A stretch of DNA of 22,821 nt. It comes from JBBQBQ01 sp038317685. GTDB lineage: Bacteria > Desulfobacterota > Desulfuromonadia > Desulfuromonadales > DDH964. Each line of letters opens with the position of its first letter. The stretch's first letter is position 1. The position numbers were made by a program, and so were the translations under genes. The notes under the pieces are model-generated. The model saw only the letters and a list, made by a program, of their open reading frames with translations, was not told the DNA's origin and made no database searches. The stretch spans positions 1 through 22,821 of the forward strand of contig JBBQBQ010000019.1 in assembly GCA_038317685.1 (NCBI GenBank), given 5' to 3'. Positions 1 through 6,550 of the stretch are shown piece by piece.

Positions 1-47
1 AAACCTGCCCTCTACTCTACCCCTTCTTCGTTTAAGGCTCGGAGGGG

Positions 48-210
48 GGATCGTCGGAAGAGAAAACAGCCGAAAAGTGAAGATGACGCAATTTTCGATG
101 GGGGGGAGTGCTGAGCATCACCGAACCCAAGGCGAACAAATCCCATCAAAAACCTGGCGTAAGTGCATCAGAAAGGTCTGGGAAGTCGATCCTCTGCAAT
201 CATTCCATTT
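48..210 (+). pseudogene. IS91-family transposase remnant, copy 1
   Basis: This stretch aligns base for base over about 160 nt with 2117-2277, although with many substitutions. One reading frame gives IPSKTWRKCIRKVWEVDPLQ, which matches the segment before the C-terminal zinc-binding part (CPxCGGEM) of IS91/IS801-type transposases. Similarity stops abruptly after PLQ, so the CxxC part is missing. The upstream part reads in another frame (VLSITEPKA), and the frame break falls at the same place as in the second copy, in the A-rich run near 137-143. No intact start or catalytic domain is present. The family assignment comes from remembered motif similarity, not from a search. Confidence 0.6.
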
Positions 211-577
211 TAAGGCGGGCGCGGTTGGCGTTCTGGATGCGGTGGGGCATAGGATTCCTTCGGCCATGGTAGCTTGGGAGCCGGGATCGTCCCGCGGGCT
301 TTGCCCCCGCATCGCGGAGAAAGGGCTGGAGGCCGGCAGTTGGTCATGCCGGTGGTGAATGACTCCTCCTTGAGGCCCTGCTCCATCACGGCTCAAGATA
401 CCGCGGTCGTCGCGGGGGCCCAAGAAGAAAAATCGGAGCACCACCCAATCCGCGCCCCCAACAAAATTTTTTTCTACTATGTTATTATTCTATAGAAGGA
501 TTTTTAAAAGTGCAGCCCCGGCAAGGGGGCCCCCCTAAGGAGGGCGGTCCGGGGACCAGAAGAAAGGAGCATACACG
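211..577. other. Non-coding spacer with AT-rich possible promoter
   Basis: No convincing gene is seen here; the open frames on both strands lack coding character. Positions 462-505 are strikingly AT-rich compared with the surroundings and contain TATTAT at 483-488, a possible -10 box for the small gene at 578, without a clear -35. Between about 515 and 557 the transcript would be very G/C-rich, with runs of G and C that can pair (CCCCGG near 516 with CCGGGG near 549), so the small gene has a structured 5' leader. Confidence 0.35.
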
Positions 578-763
578 ATGACCCGCATGGAAAAAGCGAT
601 CGAAGAACAGCAGGACCAGTCCGCGTTTGTCTGTAATACCTGCGACGCCCGCTACGGGCACACCCACGACCCCAAAACCGGTGAGGTCCGTCGTACCGAA
701 GAGCGAGCTTCTCGACGGCTCGAAGAAGTGACCAAAAGCGATCCGACCCCCTTTGGGCCGTAA
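578..763 (+). CDS. Small hydrophilic protein, 61 aa, function unknown
   Basis: The ATG is preceded by AAAGGAG eight bases upstream, a near-ideal ribosome binding site, and the frame ends just before a terminator. These are the reasons for calling it real. The product is charged, has no membrane segment, and carries a single CNTC pair (residues 19-22) in CNTCDARYGHTHDP. The lone CxxC with nearby histidines could bind a metal or be redox-active, but one pair is too little to name a fold. The C-terminal half is rich in Arg and Glu. It lies 145 nt upstream of the ADP-ribosylglycohydrolase gene, and both lie between two IS91 remnants. I do not recognise the family. Confidence 0.6.
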   Translation: MTRMEKAIEEQQDQSAFVCNTCDARYGHTHDPKTGEVRRTEERASRRLEEVTKSDPTPFGP

Positions 764-784
764 CGACGGCGAGGGTGAATTATG

Positions 785-854
785 GGCGGTTCAGCGCCTG
801 ACGTTGGCCGAGAGTAAGGGTTCATTGGCAAGGCGGCCTGAACCGCCTTTTTTT
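785..854 (+). terminator. Intrinsic terminator with alternative long stem
   Basis: AAGGCGG (830-836) pairs with CCGCCTT (843-849) and is followed by a T run, a standard rho-independent terminator for the 61-aa gene. The same 3' arm can instead pair with GGCGGTTCAG at 785-794, because CTGAACCGCC at 838-847 is its perfect 10-base complement. The two pairings exclude each other. This could be a nested terminator or an attenuator ahead of the gene at 908. Confidence 0.7.
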
Positions 855-907
855 GTTGGGTCACCAAGGGCCGACAATTACACGGGGGTTGAAGAAAGGC
901 AGAACGA

Positions 908-1993
908 GTGACCCTAAATGCACTGCAGGATCGGGCCGCCGGCGCCCTGCTCGGCGCCTTTATCGGCGACGCCCTCGGCCTCGGTCCGCACTGGTATTAC
1001 GACCTCGACGAACTGCGTCGCGACTACGGCGACTGGATCGATGGCTACACCGACCCCAAGCCGGGGCGCTACCACGCCGGGCTCAAGGCCGGCCAACTCT
1101 CCCAGGCCGGCATTATCCTCAAGCTCACCCTGCAGTCGCTGGTCGAGCGGGGCGGCTACGACCAGGACGACTTCTGCCGGCGCCTCGATGAAGAGCTTTT
1201 CCCGCTCCTCGACGGCACCCCGGTCAACGGCCCGGGGGGCTACACCAGCCAGTCGATCCGCGAGGCATGGCGGCGGCGCGTGCAGCAGGGGCGGCCCTGG
1301 GGTGAGACCGGCGGCCATGCTGATACCACCGAGGCGATCGAACGGGCACTGGCGATCGCCGTGCGCTACGCCCGGCAGCCGACGGAACTCGCCCGGCAGG
1401 TTGCCGCCAACACCCTCCTCACTCAGGGGGACGAGTTGGTGGTGGCGATGACTGTCGCCTTTTGCGCGGTTCTCGGCCAGTTGGTGCAGGGACACCCCTT
1501 CGATACGCACCTCTCCTCCCGACTGATGGGGCTGGTCAAGAGGGGCGACCTCCCCTTTCACGCCGTTACCACCGATGACCTGCAACCGCCGCTGCCGGGC
1601 GCTCCCGATCCGCCCCGGGTCGGTCGCTTTGCTTCCCCCGATGCGCTGTTGACTCCCTCCTCCATGGCGGCGGCCGCCGCCGATCCGCAGATTTGCATCG
1701 AGCCCGCGTGGAAGGTGTCGATTGTCTACGGCATGCCCTGCGCCATTTTCCACCAGCTGCCGGCCGCCTACTACCTCGCCGCCCGTTTCAAGGACGACTT
1801 TGAAGCGGCGGTCCTGCATGCCATCAACGGTGGCGGCCAGAACCAGGCTCGGGCGATTCTCGTCGGAGCCCTGGTCGGCGCCCAGGTTGGTCTGTCGGGC
1901 ATCCCCGCCCGCTTTATCGACGGGCTCGGCGAAGGGCCGGAACTTCAGCAGCTAGGCCGGGCACTGGCGGAGCAGGCAGACACCGGAAATTGA
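908..1993 (+). CDS. ADP-ribosylglycohydrolase-family protein, metal ligands replaced
   Basis: This 361-aa protein has the all-helical ADP-ribosylglycohydrolase (ARH/DraG) outline. GALLGAFIGDALG (residues 12-24) is the N-terminal family signature, GGHADTTEAIERAL (135-148) is a central helix, and INGGGQNQARAILVGALVGA (306-325) aligns with the family's C-terminal motif followed by the usual GxxGIP. Active ARH enzymes remove ADP-ribose from proteins using two Mg ions held by an N-terminal TDDT and a C-terminal GGDxDT. Here those places read GQLSQAG (62-68) and GGGQNQAR, so the metal-binding aspartates appear to be gone. It may bind rather than cleave ADP-ribose, or act on another substrate. The start is GTG with a weak AAAGG upstream. 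The IS91 remnant begins a few bases after the stop. Confidence 0.85.
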   Translation: MTLNALQDRAAGALLGAFIGDALGLGPHWYYDLDELRRDYGDWIDGYTDPKPGRYHAGLKAGQLSQAGIILKLTLQSLVERGGYDQDDFCRRLDEELFPLLDGTPVNGPGGYTSQSIREAWRRRVQQGRPWGETGGHADTTEAIERALAIAVRYARQPTELARQVAANTLLTQGDELVVAMTVAFCAVLGQLVQGHPFDTHLSSRLMGLVKRGDLPFHAVTTDDLQPPLPGAPDPPRVGRFASPDALLTPSSMAAAAADPQICIEPAWKVSIVYGMPCAIFHQLPAAYYLAARFKDDFEAAVLHAINGGGQNQARAILVGALVGAQVGLSGIPARFIDGLGEGPELQQLGRALAEQADTGN

Positions 1994-2010
1994 GCAGCCG
2001 CCGACGACCC

Positions 2011-2485
2011 GGCTGAGCTCTTCAATGCCGAGGAATTCATTGCCACGATCACCCAGCACATCCCGGACAAGTCTTTTCAACTGGTGCGCTACTATGGCTG
2101 TTAGCCGAATCGGTCGCGAGGGGATCGCCGGAAGAGAAACCCTCCGAACTGCGGCGATGACACGGGTCCCAGCTGGGCGGAAGTTCTGAGTATCACCGAA
2201 CTCAAGGCGAAAAAATCCCATCAAAAACCTGGCGTGAGTGCATCAGAGAGGTCTGGGAAGTCGTTCCTCTGCAATATTCGGAATGCGGCGGTGAGATGAA
2301 GATCATCAGTCCCATCGACGAGCCGCTGGTGAACCGTCGCATTTTGGAGCATCTTGACCTACGGCGGGAAAGAGTGCCCCTCGGGCTGCCGCCACCCGCA
2401 GATCAGGAAGAAGACCTCGCCGAGGCTAAAGGCGTTCGACGACGGCTGGGGACATTACAACGAGGCGGATGCGGGCATTCAGTGA
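2011..2485 (+). pseudogene. IS91-family transposase C-terminal part, decayed
   Basis: From 2021 the frame reads FNAEEFIATITQHIPDKSFQ and then LVRYYG, the conserved block of IS91/IS801-type rolling-circle transposases. The expected YYGWYSNR motif is broken by a TAG at 2102-2104. Near 2210-2215 one base is missing from an A run. The frame then continues as IPSKTWRECIREVWEV and ECGGEMKIISPIDEPLVNRR, part of the C-terminal zinc-like region in which the first Cys pair is degraded. A further frame change before 2430 leads to AFDDGWGHYNEADAGIQ and a stop at 2483-2485. The N-terminal half with the catalytic tyrosines is absent. At least three disabling lesions make this a dead gene. Confidence 0.75.
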
Positions 2486-2700
2486 CATGGCCGCGCAGGG
2501 CGGGGCAGGACTGTTCAAAATCTCTGTTCGAACTCTGGTTTTTGGGGCTTAAAAGCCTTTCTATCCGGTTTTGGGTTTGACAGGGTTGTTGGCGTGCCAT
2601 ACAAGGGGGAGGCGGTTGATTTGTGGCTGGATTCTCGGCAGCATGGGGGATTTTTCGGCTCCGCTGACGGCGACCTCTGAAGAGCAAATTCTCATCATCA
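2446..2700 (+). repeat. IS91-type 3' tail repeat, copy a
   Basis: This is the end of the dead transposase plus its flank. Segments recur elsewhere in the same orientation. The first 30 bases match 10894-10923 at 27 positions. GACAGGGTTGTTGGC (2579-2593) and the 20 bases 2661-2680 recur at 12306 and 12368-12387. Copy a has about 80 extra bases (2500-2578) relative to the copy near 12.3 kb, including a small GGCTTAAAAGCC hairpin. It probably represents the 3' terminal region of the element. Confidence 0.6.
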
Positions 2701-2747
2701 ACGGGAGGCAGAATGTAGGGAGGAAGAGGAAAAAATCTCTCAGAATT

Positions 2748-2769
2748 CCTGCGGTGAACTCACCGCAGG
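2748..2769 (-). terminator. Hairpin terminator after monooxygenase gene
   Basis: The 10-base arms 2748-2757 and 2760-2769 (CCTGCGGTGA / TCACCGCAGG) are perfectly complementary. On the minus strand the hairpin follows the stop at 2775 by a few bases and is trailed by AATTCTGAGAGATTTTTT. The T run is displaced from the stem, so termination may be imperfect. Confidence 0.55.
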
Positions 2770-2774
2770 GGACA

Positions 2775-3068
2775 CTAGTCGCCAATCAACTCGACGATGT
2801 GGGGCTCCCGCTCGACAAGGGGCAGTACTTTGGGTTGGTAAAGTTCCCGGAAGGCCCGTTCATTTCGATGGTCTTCCCAGTCTTTGCGGCTATCCCACGT
2901 TTGGGTGAGGATGAAGAGCCGGGGGTCGGACTGCGAGTGAAAGACATCGTTTTTCCGGCAGCTCGGCTCTTCCGCGAGGGTGATCTTCGAAATCTCTTTC
3001 ATGTAGCCTTTGATTGTTTCGACGTCCTTCATATCTTTTGTCTTCAAAAGAACCACAACCTGAAACAT
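2775..3068 (-). CDS. Putative ABM-family (quinol-type) monooxygenase, 97 aa
   Basis: The product begins MFQVVVLLKTKDMKDVETIK and has the length and outline of antibiotic-biosynthesis-monooxygenase (ABM) ferredoxin-like-fold proteins: a first strand, a helix containing KGYMKEISK, then FHSQSDPRLFILTQTWDSRK and a helix with HRNERAFRELYQ. Such proteins are cofactor-free dimers that oxygenate quinol-like compounds or handle reactive species, and their substrates are usually unknown. The ATG at 3068 is chosen because the family starts directly with the first strand. An ATG at 3077 is possible, since AAAGGA overlaps it and lies about 9 bases before the chosen start. The truncated dctM ends 77 nt upstream on the same strand, so this gene may once have been the distal gene of a TRAP transporter operon. 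Confidence 0.7.
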   Translation of the reverse strand: MFQVVVLLKTKDMKDVETIKGYMKEISKITLAEEPSCRKNDVFHSQSDPRLFILTQTWDSRKDWEDHRNERAFRELYQPKVLPLVEREPHIVELIGD

Positions 3069-3145
3069 CCTCTTCATTCCTTTGTTAATTCCCTGCCAAA
3101 GAGAACCCTGTGGCGGACCCGCAGAATAGGCCTCATCAACAAGGA

Positions 3146-3340
3146 TCATTTTCCCATCAACAAGTTGGGGAAAAATAACGAAATCTGCGGGATATAGGTG
3201 AGCATCATCAGGCCGAACAGGCAAACGACGAGAAAGGGCATAACCGCCATGCTGACCTCACCCATGCTTCGGCCTGTAATCGACTTGACGACAAAGAGGT
3301 TATAACCGAAGGTGGCAGTAATGTAACCGATGACAAATTT
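3146..3340 (-). pseudogene. dctM: Truncated TRAP transporter large permease (dctM), 3' end
   Basis: The minus strand reads without a stop from 3340 to a TGA at 3146-3148 and gives 64 codons. They include FGYNLFVVKSITGRSMGEVS, then a hydrophobic helix, then LTYIPQISLFFPNLLMGK at the terminus. This is the typical last periplasmic loop, final membrane helix and C-terminus of DctM-type TRAP permeases, in which the pattern NLFVxxSITG near the end and TYxPxxSLxLP at the very end is well conserved. There is no start codon, and roughly 360 upstream codons are missing. The reading frame ends at the palindrome at 3342. It is too short to form a transporter, and I see no dctP or dctQ in the window. Confidence 0.75.
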
Positions 3341-3341
3341 T

Positions 3342-3400
3342 CTTGATTAGGTCCAGTTCTCAGCTTGCCGTAACCAAGCTGAGAACTGGACCTAATCAAG
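3342..3400. repeat. Perfect palindrome, 26-bp arms, 7-nt loop
   Basis: Bases 3342-3367 and 3375-3400 are exact reverse complements separated by CCGTAAC. The right arm contains the last codons and stop (3392-3394) of the exported-protein gene, and the left arm touches the broken end of dctM. As RNA it would form a very stable hairpin, and on the minus strand it is followed by AAAA rather than T, so it is not a classic terminator. On the plus strand it is followed by TTTAATATT. It may arise from inverted duplication at a deletion junction. Confidence 0.9.
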
Positions 3401-4270
3401 TTTAATATTGTAGAAAATGCGAGCATTTTCTTTCGCCTTTCTTTGGAGGGTTTCTGCTCTCCGGTTGTAGTCAGCACCCTCAGCGAAAATGGCCGGGAGA
3501 TATTTCTGCGGGAACATCGTCCGGATCCTGTTGCCGTAATCTTCCCCGTCAACGGGTTTGAAATGGGTTTCAATCAGATCGCCGTAGCTCGAGGGAATGG
3601 CAATCAGAACGACCGGCATGCTTGCCCCGGCTCCTTCCTGAAGGATGCCCTGCTTCAGGTAATATTCCATGCAGAACGCCCATAGGTAGAGTTGTTGTTT
3701 GTTACCCTTGGGCTCTTTCCCGTAGAGTTCATAGGTGCAAAACATTTTTCCCCCAAAGCCGGGTGCTTCCAGGGAAGTCTCCAGGTAACGCCGGAGGTAA
3801 TCTTCAGGGGAAGGCTGGCTAAGAATGTCAACTTTATTGAAGGAGGTCCATGTTCCTCCTTCATCGCCCCGGATCTTGTAGTCGCTGACTTTTATATTCA
3901 TCCCTTTCCGGAGATAATTCTTATCGTCTTGGTTGATCTTCAGCAGAATAAAGGGTGGGTTCTGTTTGCTCCCCTGATCTTTTAAGGCGTACCAGTCCAG
4001 GTACCTCGTCATGGTAATGGCGGTCGCGGCATCGATGCCGGTGAAGTCCGCCAAGGTGACAATAAAATGAGCCGCCACGGTGCGATCCTTCCCGGCGCTG
4101 CCGGACATGCCCGGAACGCCCTTTATCATCGTATCAGGCAACCACCGGACATCACTCACCGTGCCTCTCACATCCACCGGCCCAAGAGATGGTATCGGAG
4201 CCGCCAAAGCAGTAAACGCCGCAGTCAGGTGTACGGCGAGGGCGATGAGAGATAAACAGGATTTCTTCAT
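3392..4270 (-). CDS. Exported protein of unknown function, 292 aa
   Basis: The ATG at 4270 is preceded by AGGA six bases upstream, and the protein opens with a clear Sec signal peptide (MKKS, a hydrophobic stretch LSLIALAVHLTAAFTALAA, cleavage probably near residue 24). An open frame extends 49 codons further upstream but runs through an intergenic repeat and would bury the signal peptide. The mature part is soluble and rich in aromatic and charged residues, with Cys only at MFCTYELYG and AFCMEYYL. The C-terminal stretch after GEDYGNRIRTMFPQ is helical and basic. I do not recognise a domain. The stop codon lies inside the palindrome, so the last residues (NIKLD) may not be the original terminus. 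No operon partner is evident. Confidence 0.7.
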   Translation of the reverse strand: MKKSCLSLIALAVHLTAAFTALAAPIPSLGPVDVRGTVSDVRWLPDTMIKGVPGMSGSAGKDRTVAAHFIVTLADFTGIDAATAITMTRYLDWYALKDQGSKQNPPFILLKINQDDKNYLRKGMNIKVSDYKIRGDEGGTWTSFNKVDILSQPSPEDYLRRYLETSLEAPGFGGKMFCTYELYGKEPKGNKQQLYLWAFCMEYYLKQGILQEGAGASMPVVLIAIPSSYGDLIETHFKPVDGEDYGNRIRTMFPQKYLPAIFAEGADYNRRAETLQRKAKENARIFYNIKLD

Positions 4271-4333
4271 GACATGTCCTGCTGGAATCGAATCAGACTC
4301 TATTTCCTTTTGCAACCCCGGCCTCCGAAGTAT

Positions 4334-4366
4334 GTCATTCCGAGGAACGCAAGCGACGAGAAATCT
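4334..4366. repeat. Short dispersed intergenic repeat (GTCATTCCGAGGAACG type)
   Basis: The 33 bases starting GTCATTCCGAGGAACGCAAG closely resemble a widespread bacterial intergenic repeat that I recall as GTCATTCCGAGGAACG..GTGACGAGGAATC. It contains a weak dyad (TTCC/GGAA-like). It sits upstream of the exported-protein gene. Only one copy is in this window, so the dispersed nature rests on recollection. Confidence 0.45.
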
Positions 4367-4415
4367 GAAACAGCTTACGGAATTACCATAAAAATTTTTC
4401 AAATGGAAAGCAGCC

Positions 4416-4457
4416 AAAAAAAAACAAGGCCCCGGCTAAATTGTTCGCCGGGGCCTT
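4416..4457 (-). terminator. Rho-independent terminator of the etf operon
   Basis: On the minus strand an 11-bp GC-rich stem (AAGGCCCCGGC, 4447-4457 with 4426-4436) with a ten-base loop is followed by G and nine Ts. It lies 39 nt downstream of the etfA stop codon and has the full classic form. Confidence 0.93.
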
Positions 4458-4495
4458 TTAGGAAATCCTTGTACGGGGGTTCTGGCCCTGACCCT

Positions 4496-5527
4496 TTATC
4501 CTTTTGCCAGCAGCTCATTGGCCTTGGCAACCACCTCGAAGGCGTCGGCGACGTAGAGGACGTCGGCTTTGCCCTGAGCCCAGCCGCAGTTGGCATCGAG
4601 GCTGATGGCGCGGCGCTCGTTGATGAAGCGCCAGCCGACGGTGTGCGGTTCTTCACCGTGGCAGCAGGTCGCCAGGCCTTTCGGGTGACGCGGGGAGGAG
4701 CCGGTCTGGCCGACCTGGTTGAGATGGCTCATGAAGCTGATCACCTCCCCTTCGCTGGACTGGTCGACCAGCGACTTGCTGCTGCCGAGCGAGGCCTTGC
4801 TGCCGTTGATGAAGTCGAGGATCAGCGCTTCAGCCTGCTTGATGTGCAGCTGGCCGTCGCTCTGCTTTTTGACCCAGCCGGCACCGGCGACGAACAACAG
4901 CTTGGCATCGGGGCGGATGGTCTGGGTGTTGCTGCCCGGGCTCTGCACGCCGAGCACCTTGGTGCGCCGGCAGTCGTCGCCGATGGCGACCGTGAGGTTT
5001 TGCACGGCAGCGCTTGCTGCAGCGCCCTGCCAGGGCTCGAAGACCCCGGAATCGATCACCAGAAACCACGGTCGTTGGGCGCGCGACAGCGTCGCGAGCA
5101 TGCGCTGACGGTAGTACCAGCGCTGCACCTGCACCGCACCGCCGACCACCTCAATGGCGGCGATGTGGGTCTCGATCCGTCCGCCGCAGCGATAGGCGGC
5201 GCCGGGCAGGCAGCGGGAAAAACGTGAACTGGTCGGGGCGAGGACCAGGGTCGGGGCGGCCTGCTTGACCAGCGTTTCAACGGCGACCGTGTCCGAAGAG
5301 TAGCGCGAGGTGGCAAAATCTGCGCCGCTCACCGCGAGGATGTTTGCGGCGCCGCATCCGGCGAGGCTGTCGGCAGCGGCCTGAACCTCGGCGCCGACCA
5401 GGCCGATGGTCAGGGGCGCGCCACCGAGGTCGGCGGCCAGTTTCAGGGCGGCGTTGAGCGATTCAAAAGCGCCCTTCGGCAGCGAGCCGTCATCTTGGGT
5501 ATGAGCGAGCAATAATATCTGATCCAT
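4496..5527 (-). CDS. etfA: Electron transfer flavoprotein alpha subunit (divergent)
   Basis: ETF alpha pairs with beta and carries the FAD that moves electrons between acyl-CoA dehydrogenases and ETF:quinone oxidoreductase. The C-terminal FAD domain is recognisable by LGSSKSLVD (residues 247-255) and QVGQTG (271-276). Downstream the usual LYIAxGISGAxQH and AINxDxxAPIF motifs are replaced by KGLATCCHGEEPHTVG and AISLDANCGWAQGKADVLYV, so the FAD environment differs from textbook ETFs, with two adjacent cysteines where the Ser/Gly turn is expected. The ATG at 5527 has GGAG six bases upstream; an ATG four codons earlier has no good site. The length (343 aa) is normal. It is the last gene of the operon, 52 nt after etfB, with a small hairpin in that gap. 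Confidence 0.88.
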   Translation of the reverse strand: MDQILLLAHTQDDGSLPKGAFESLNAALKLAADLGGAPLTIGLVGAEVQAAADSLAGCGAANILAVSGADFATSRYSSDTVAVETLVKQAAPTLVLAPTSSRFSRCLPGAAYRCGGRIETHIAAIEVVGGAVQVQRWYYRQRMLATLSRAQRPWFLVIDSGVFEPWQGAAASAAVQNLTVAIGDDCRRTKVLGVQSPGSNTQTIRPDAKLLFVAGAGWVKKQSDGQLHIKQAEALILDFINGSKASLGSSKSLVDQSSEGEVISFMSHLNQVGQTGSSPRHPKGLATCCHGEEPHTVGWRFINERRAISLDANCGWAQGKADVLYVADAFEVVAKANELLAKG

Positions 5528-5579
5528 TTCAGTCTCCATCGATCTTTGTTCGGGGAACCGCCTGGCGGTCCGGAAATGT

Positions 5580-6389
5580 CTATGACTTGATCCAGTCGAC
5601 CAGCTCGCGGGCGATCTCTTCGACCGGGGCGTCCTTGACGACGCGGGTCTGTCGGCGCTGCTTGGGCAGTTCGACCGCTGCGTATTGCAGGCCGCCGATA
5701 CCGACCGCGGCCGGCTGGGCTCTCTGCAGGGCCGGCATGACGGTGCGCATGTTCATCATGCCCACCTGCGGGTTGTTGGGCGGTTCGGGAAGATTACCGG
5801 TGGCCCAGCCGAGCATGGCCGGTGCGCCGGCGCAGCTGGATGCCTGGTACTGGCCGGCCTCGATGCGTTCCAGGATCTCCAGGGCGCCGTCGCTGCCGAC
5901 GGTCAGTTTGTCGACCGACAGGAACTGGTCGACGATCCCGAGCCGTTCGGCGACCATCTGCATGGTCACCCCGGCATCGCGCGAGGCCGACGCGCAGCCG
6001 CCGAACAGCAGCAGCCGCGGCCGCTCCAGCCCCGCGATCTTGCCGATCGCGTCGGCCAGGGCCGCGGCGACGTCGAAGGGGTCGGTGAAGCCGCCGGCCG
6101 AGCCGTCGATGGCGACCAATTCGAAAGACACCTTCTGGGCGACCGACATCATCAGCTGCTGCAGCTTGGCCTTGGGACCGAGGCTGACCAGCCAGACTTT
6201 GCTGCCCGGCACCTTCTTGGCCAGGTGGGCCGCTTCAAACAGGGCGTGTCCCGCCCAGGGGTCGAGCACCGCCGGCAGCATCATTTCGTTTTTGAGGGCC
6301 GGGCCGTTCGGTCCCGCGATGGGTTCCAGGGTTTGCAGCGGGTCGGGGACCAGGCTGCCGCAGACCACGATATGAAATCCTCCGGTCAT
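5580..6389 (-). CDS. etfB: Electron transfer flavoprotein beta subunit
   Basis: This 269-aa protein has the ETF beta layout: IVVCGSLVPDPLQ at the N-terminus, NEMMLPAVLDPWAGHALFEA (residues 34-53) in place of the usual N-x-DxxAVExA segment, a central VWLVSLGP strand, and GGCASASRDAGVTMQMVAER (130-149), the nucleotide-binding loop where ETFs hold AMP. The GxSxxDxxxGxxxxxxAExL spacing is kept, with D138 as the conserved acid. AAGGAGT lies seven bases before the ATG. Together with EtfA it would form a heterodimer accepting electrons from the acyl-CoA dehydrogenase of the same operon. The spacer to the upstream gene is unusually long (161 nt) and carries palindromic repeats. Confidence 0.9.
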   Translation of the reverse strand: MTGGFHIVVCGSLVPDPLQTLEPIAGPNGPALKNEMMLPAVLDPWAGHALFEAAHLAKKVPGSKVWLVSLGPKAKLQQLMMSVAQKVSFELVAIDGSAGGFTDPFDVAAALADAIGKIAGLERPRLLLFGGCASASRDAGVTMQMVAERLGIVDQFLSVDKLTVGSDGALEILERIEAGQYQASSCAGAPAMLGWATGNLPEPPNNPQVGMMNMRTVMPALQRAQPAAVGIGGLQYAAVELPKQRRQTRVVKDAPVEEIARELVDWIKS

Positions 6390-6411
6390 CTGTTCTACTC
6401 CTTCATGCTCA

Positions 6412-6550
6412 TGGGAAAGGGCTGTCCCCGCAGGGGACGGTCCCCAGGTTTTGTCGTTGGCTACAGTTCAGACCCAGCTTTTGAATTTTCGTCCAGTCTT
6501 AAGCCTCAAGCATACAGCGAATGGGACAGTCCCCTCCGGGGACAGTCTCA
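6412..6550. repeat. Two GGGGAC/GTCCCC palindromes within the etf operon
   Basis: GTCCCC-GCA-GGGGAC occurs at 6424-6438, and a longer dyad, GACAGTCCCC-TCC-GGGGACAGTC in part, occurs at 6525-6547. They are two versions of one palindromic motif about 100 bp apart in the spacer between the ETF-QO-like gene and etfB. They may be dispersed intergenic elements or mRNA-stabilising hairpins. No reading frame is supported in the spacer. Confidence 0.7.

Noticed and set aside
77..358. 93-codon frame at the left edge
   Set aside because: Only its middle matches an IS91 transposase fragment. The rest is unrelated sequence without coding bias, and no ribosome binding site is seen.
2571..3197. 208-codon plus-strand frame
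   Set aside because: It runs antisense through the monooxygenase gene and across its terminator hairpin, starting in repeat sequence.
3342..3400. Reading the large palindrome as a CRISPR repeat or an integron attC site
   Set aside because: There is a single copy, no spacers, no cas or integrase genes, and none of the unpaired bulges typical of attC.
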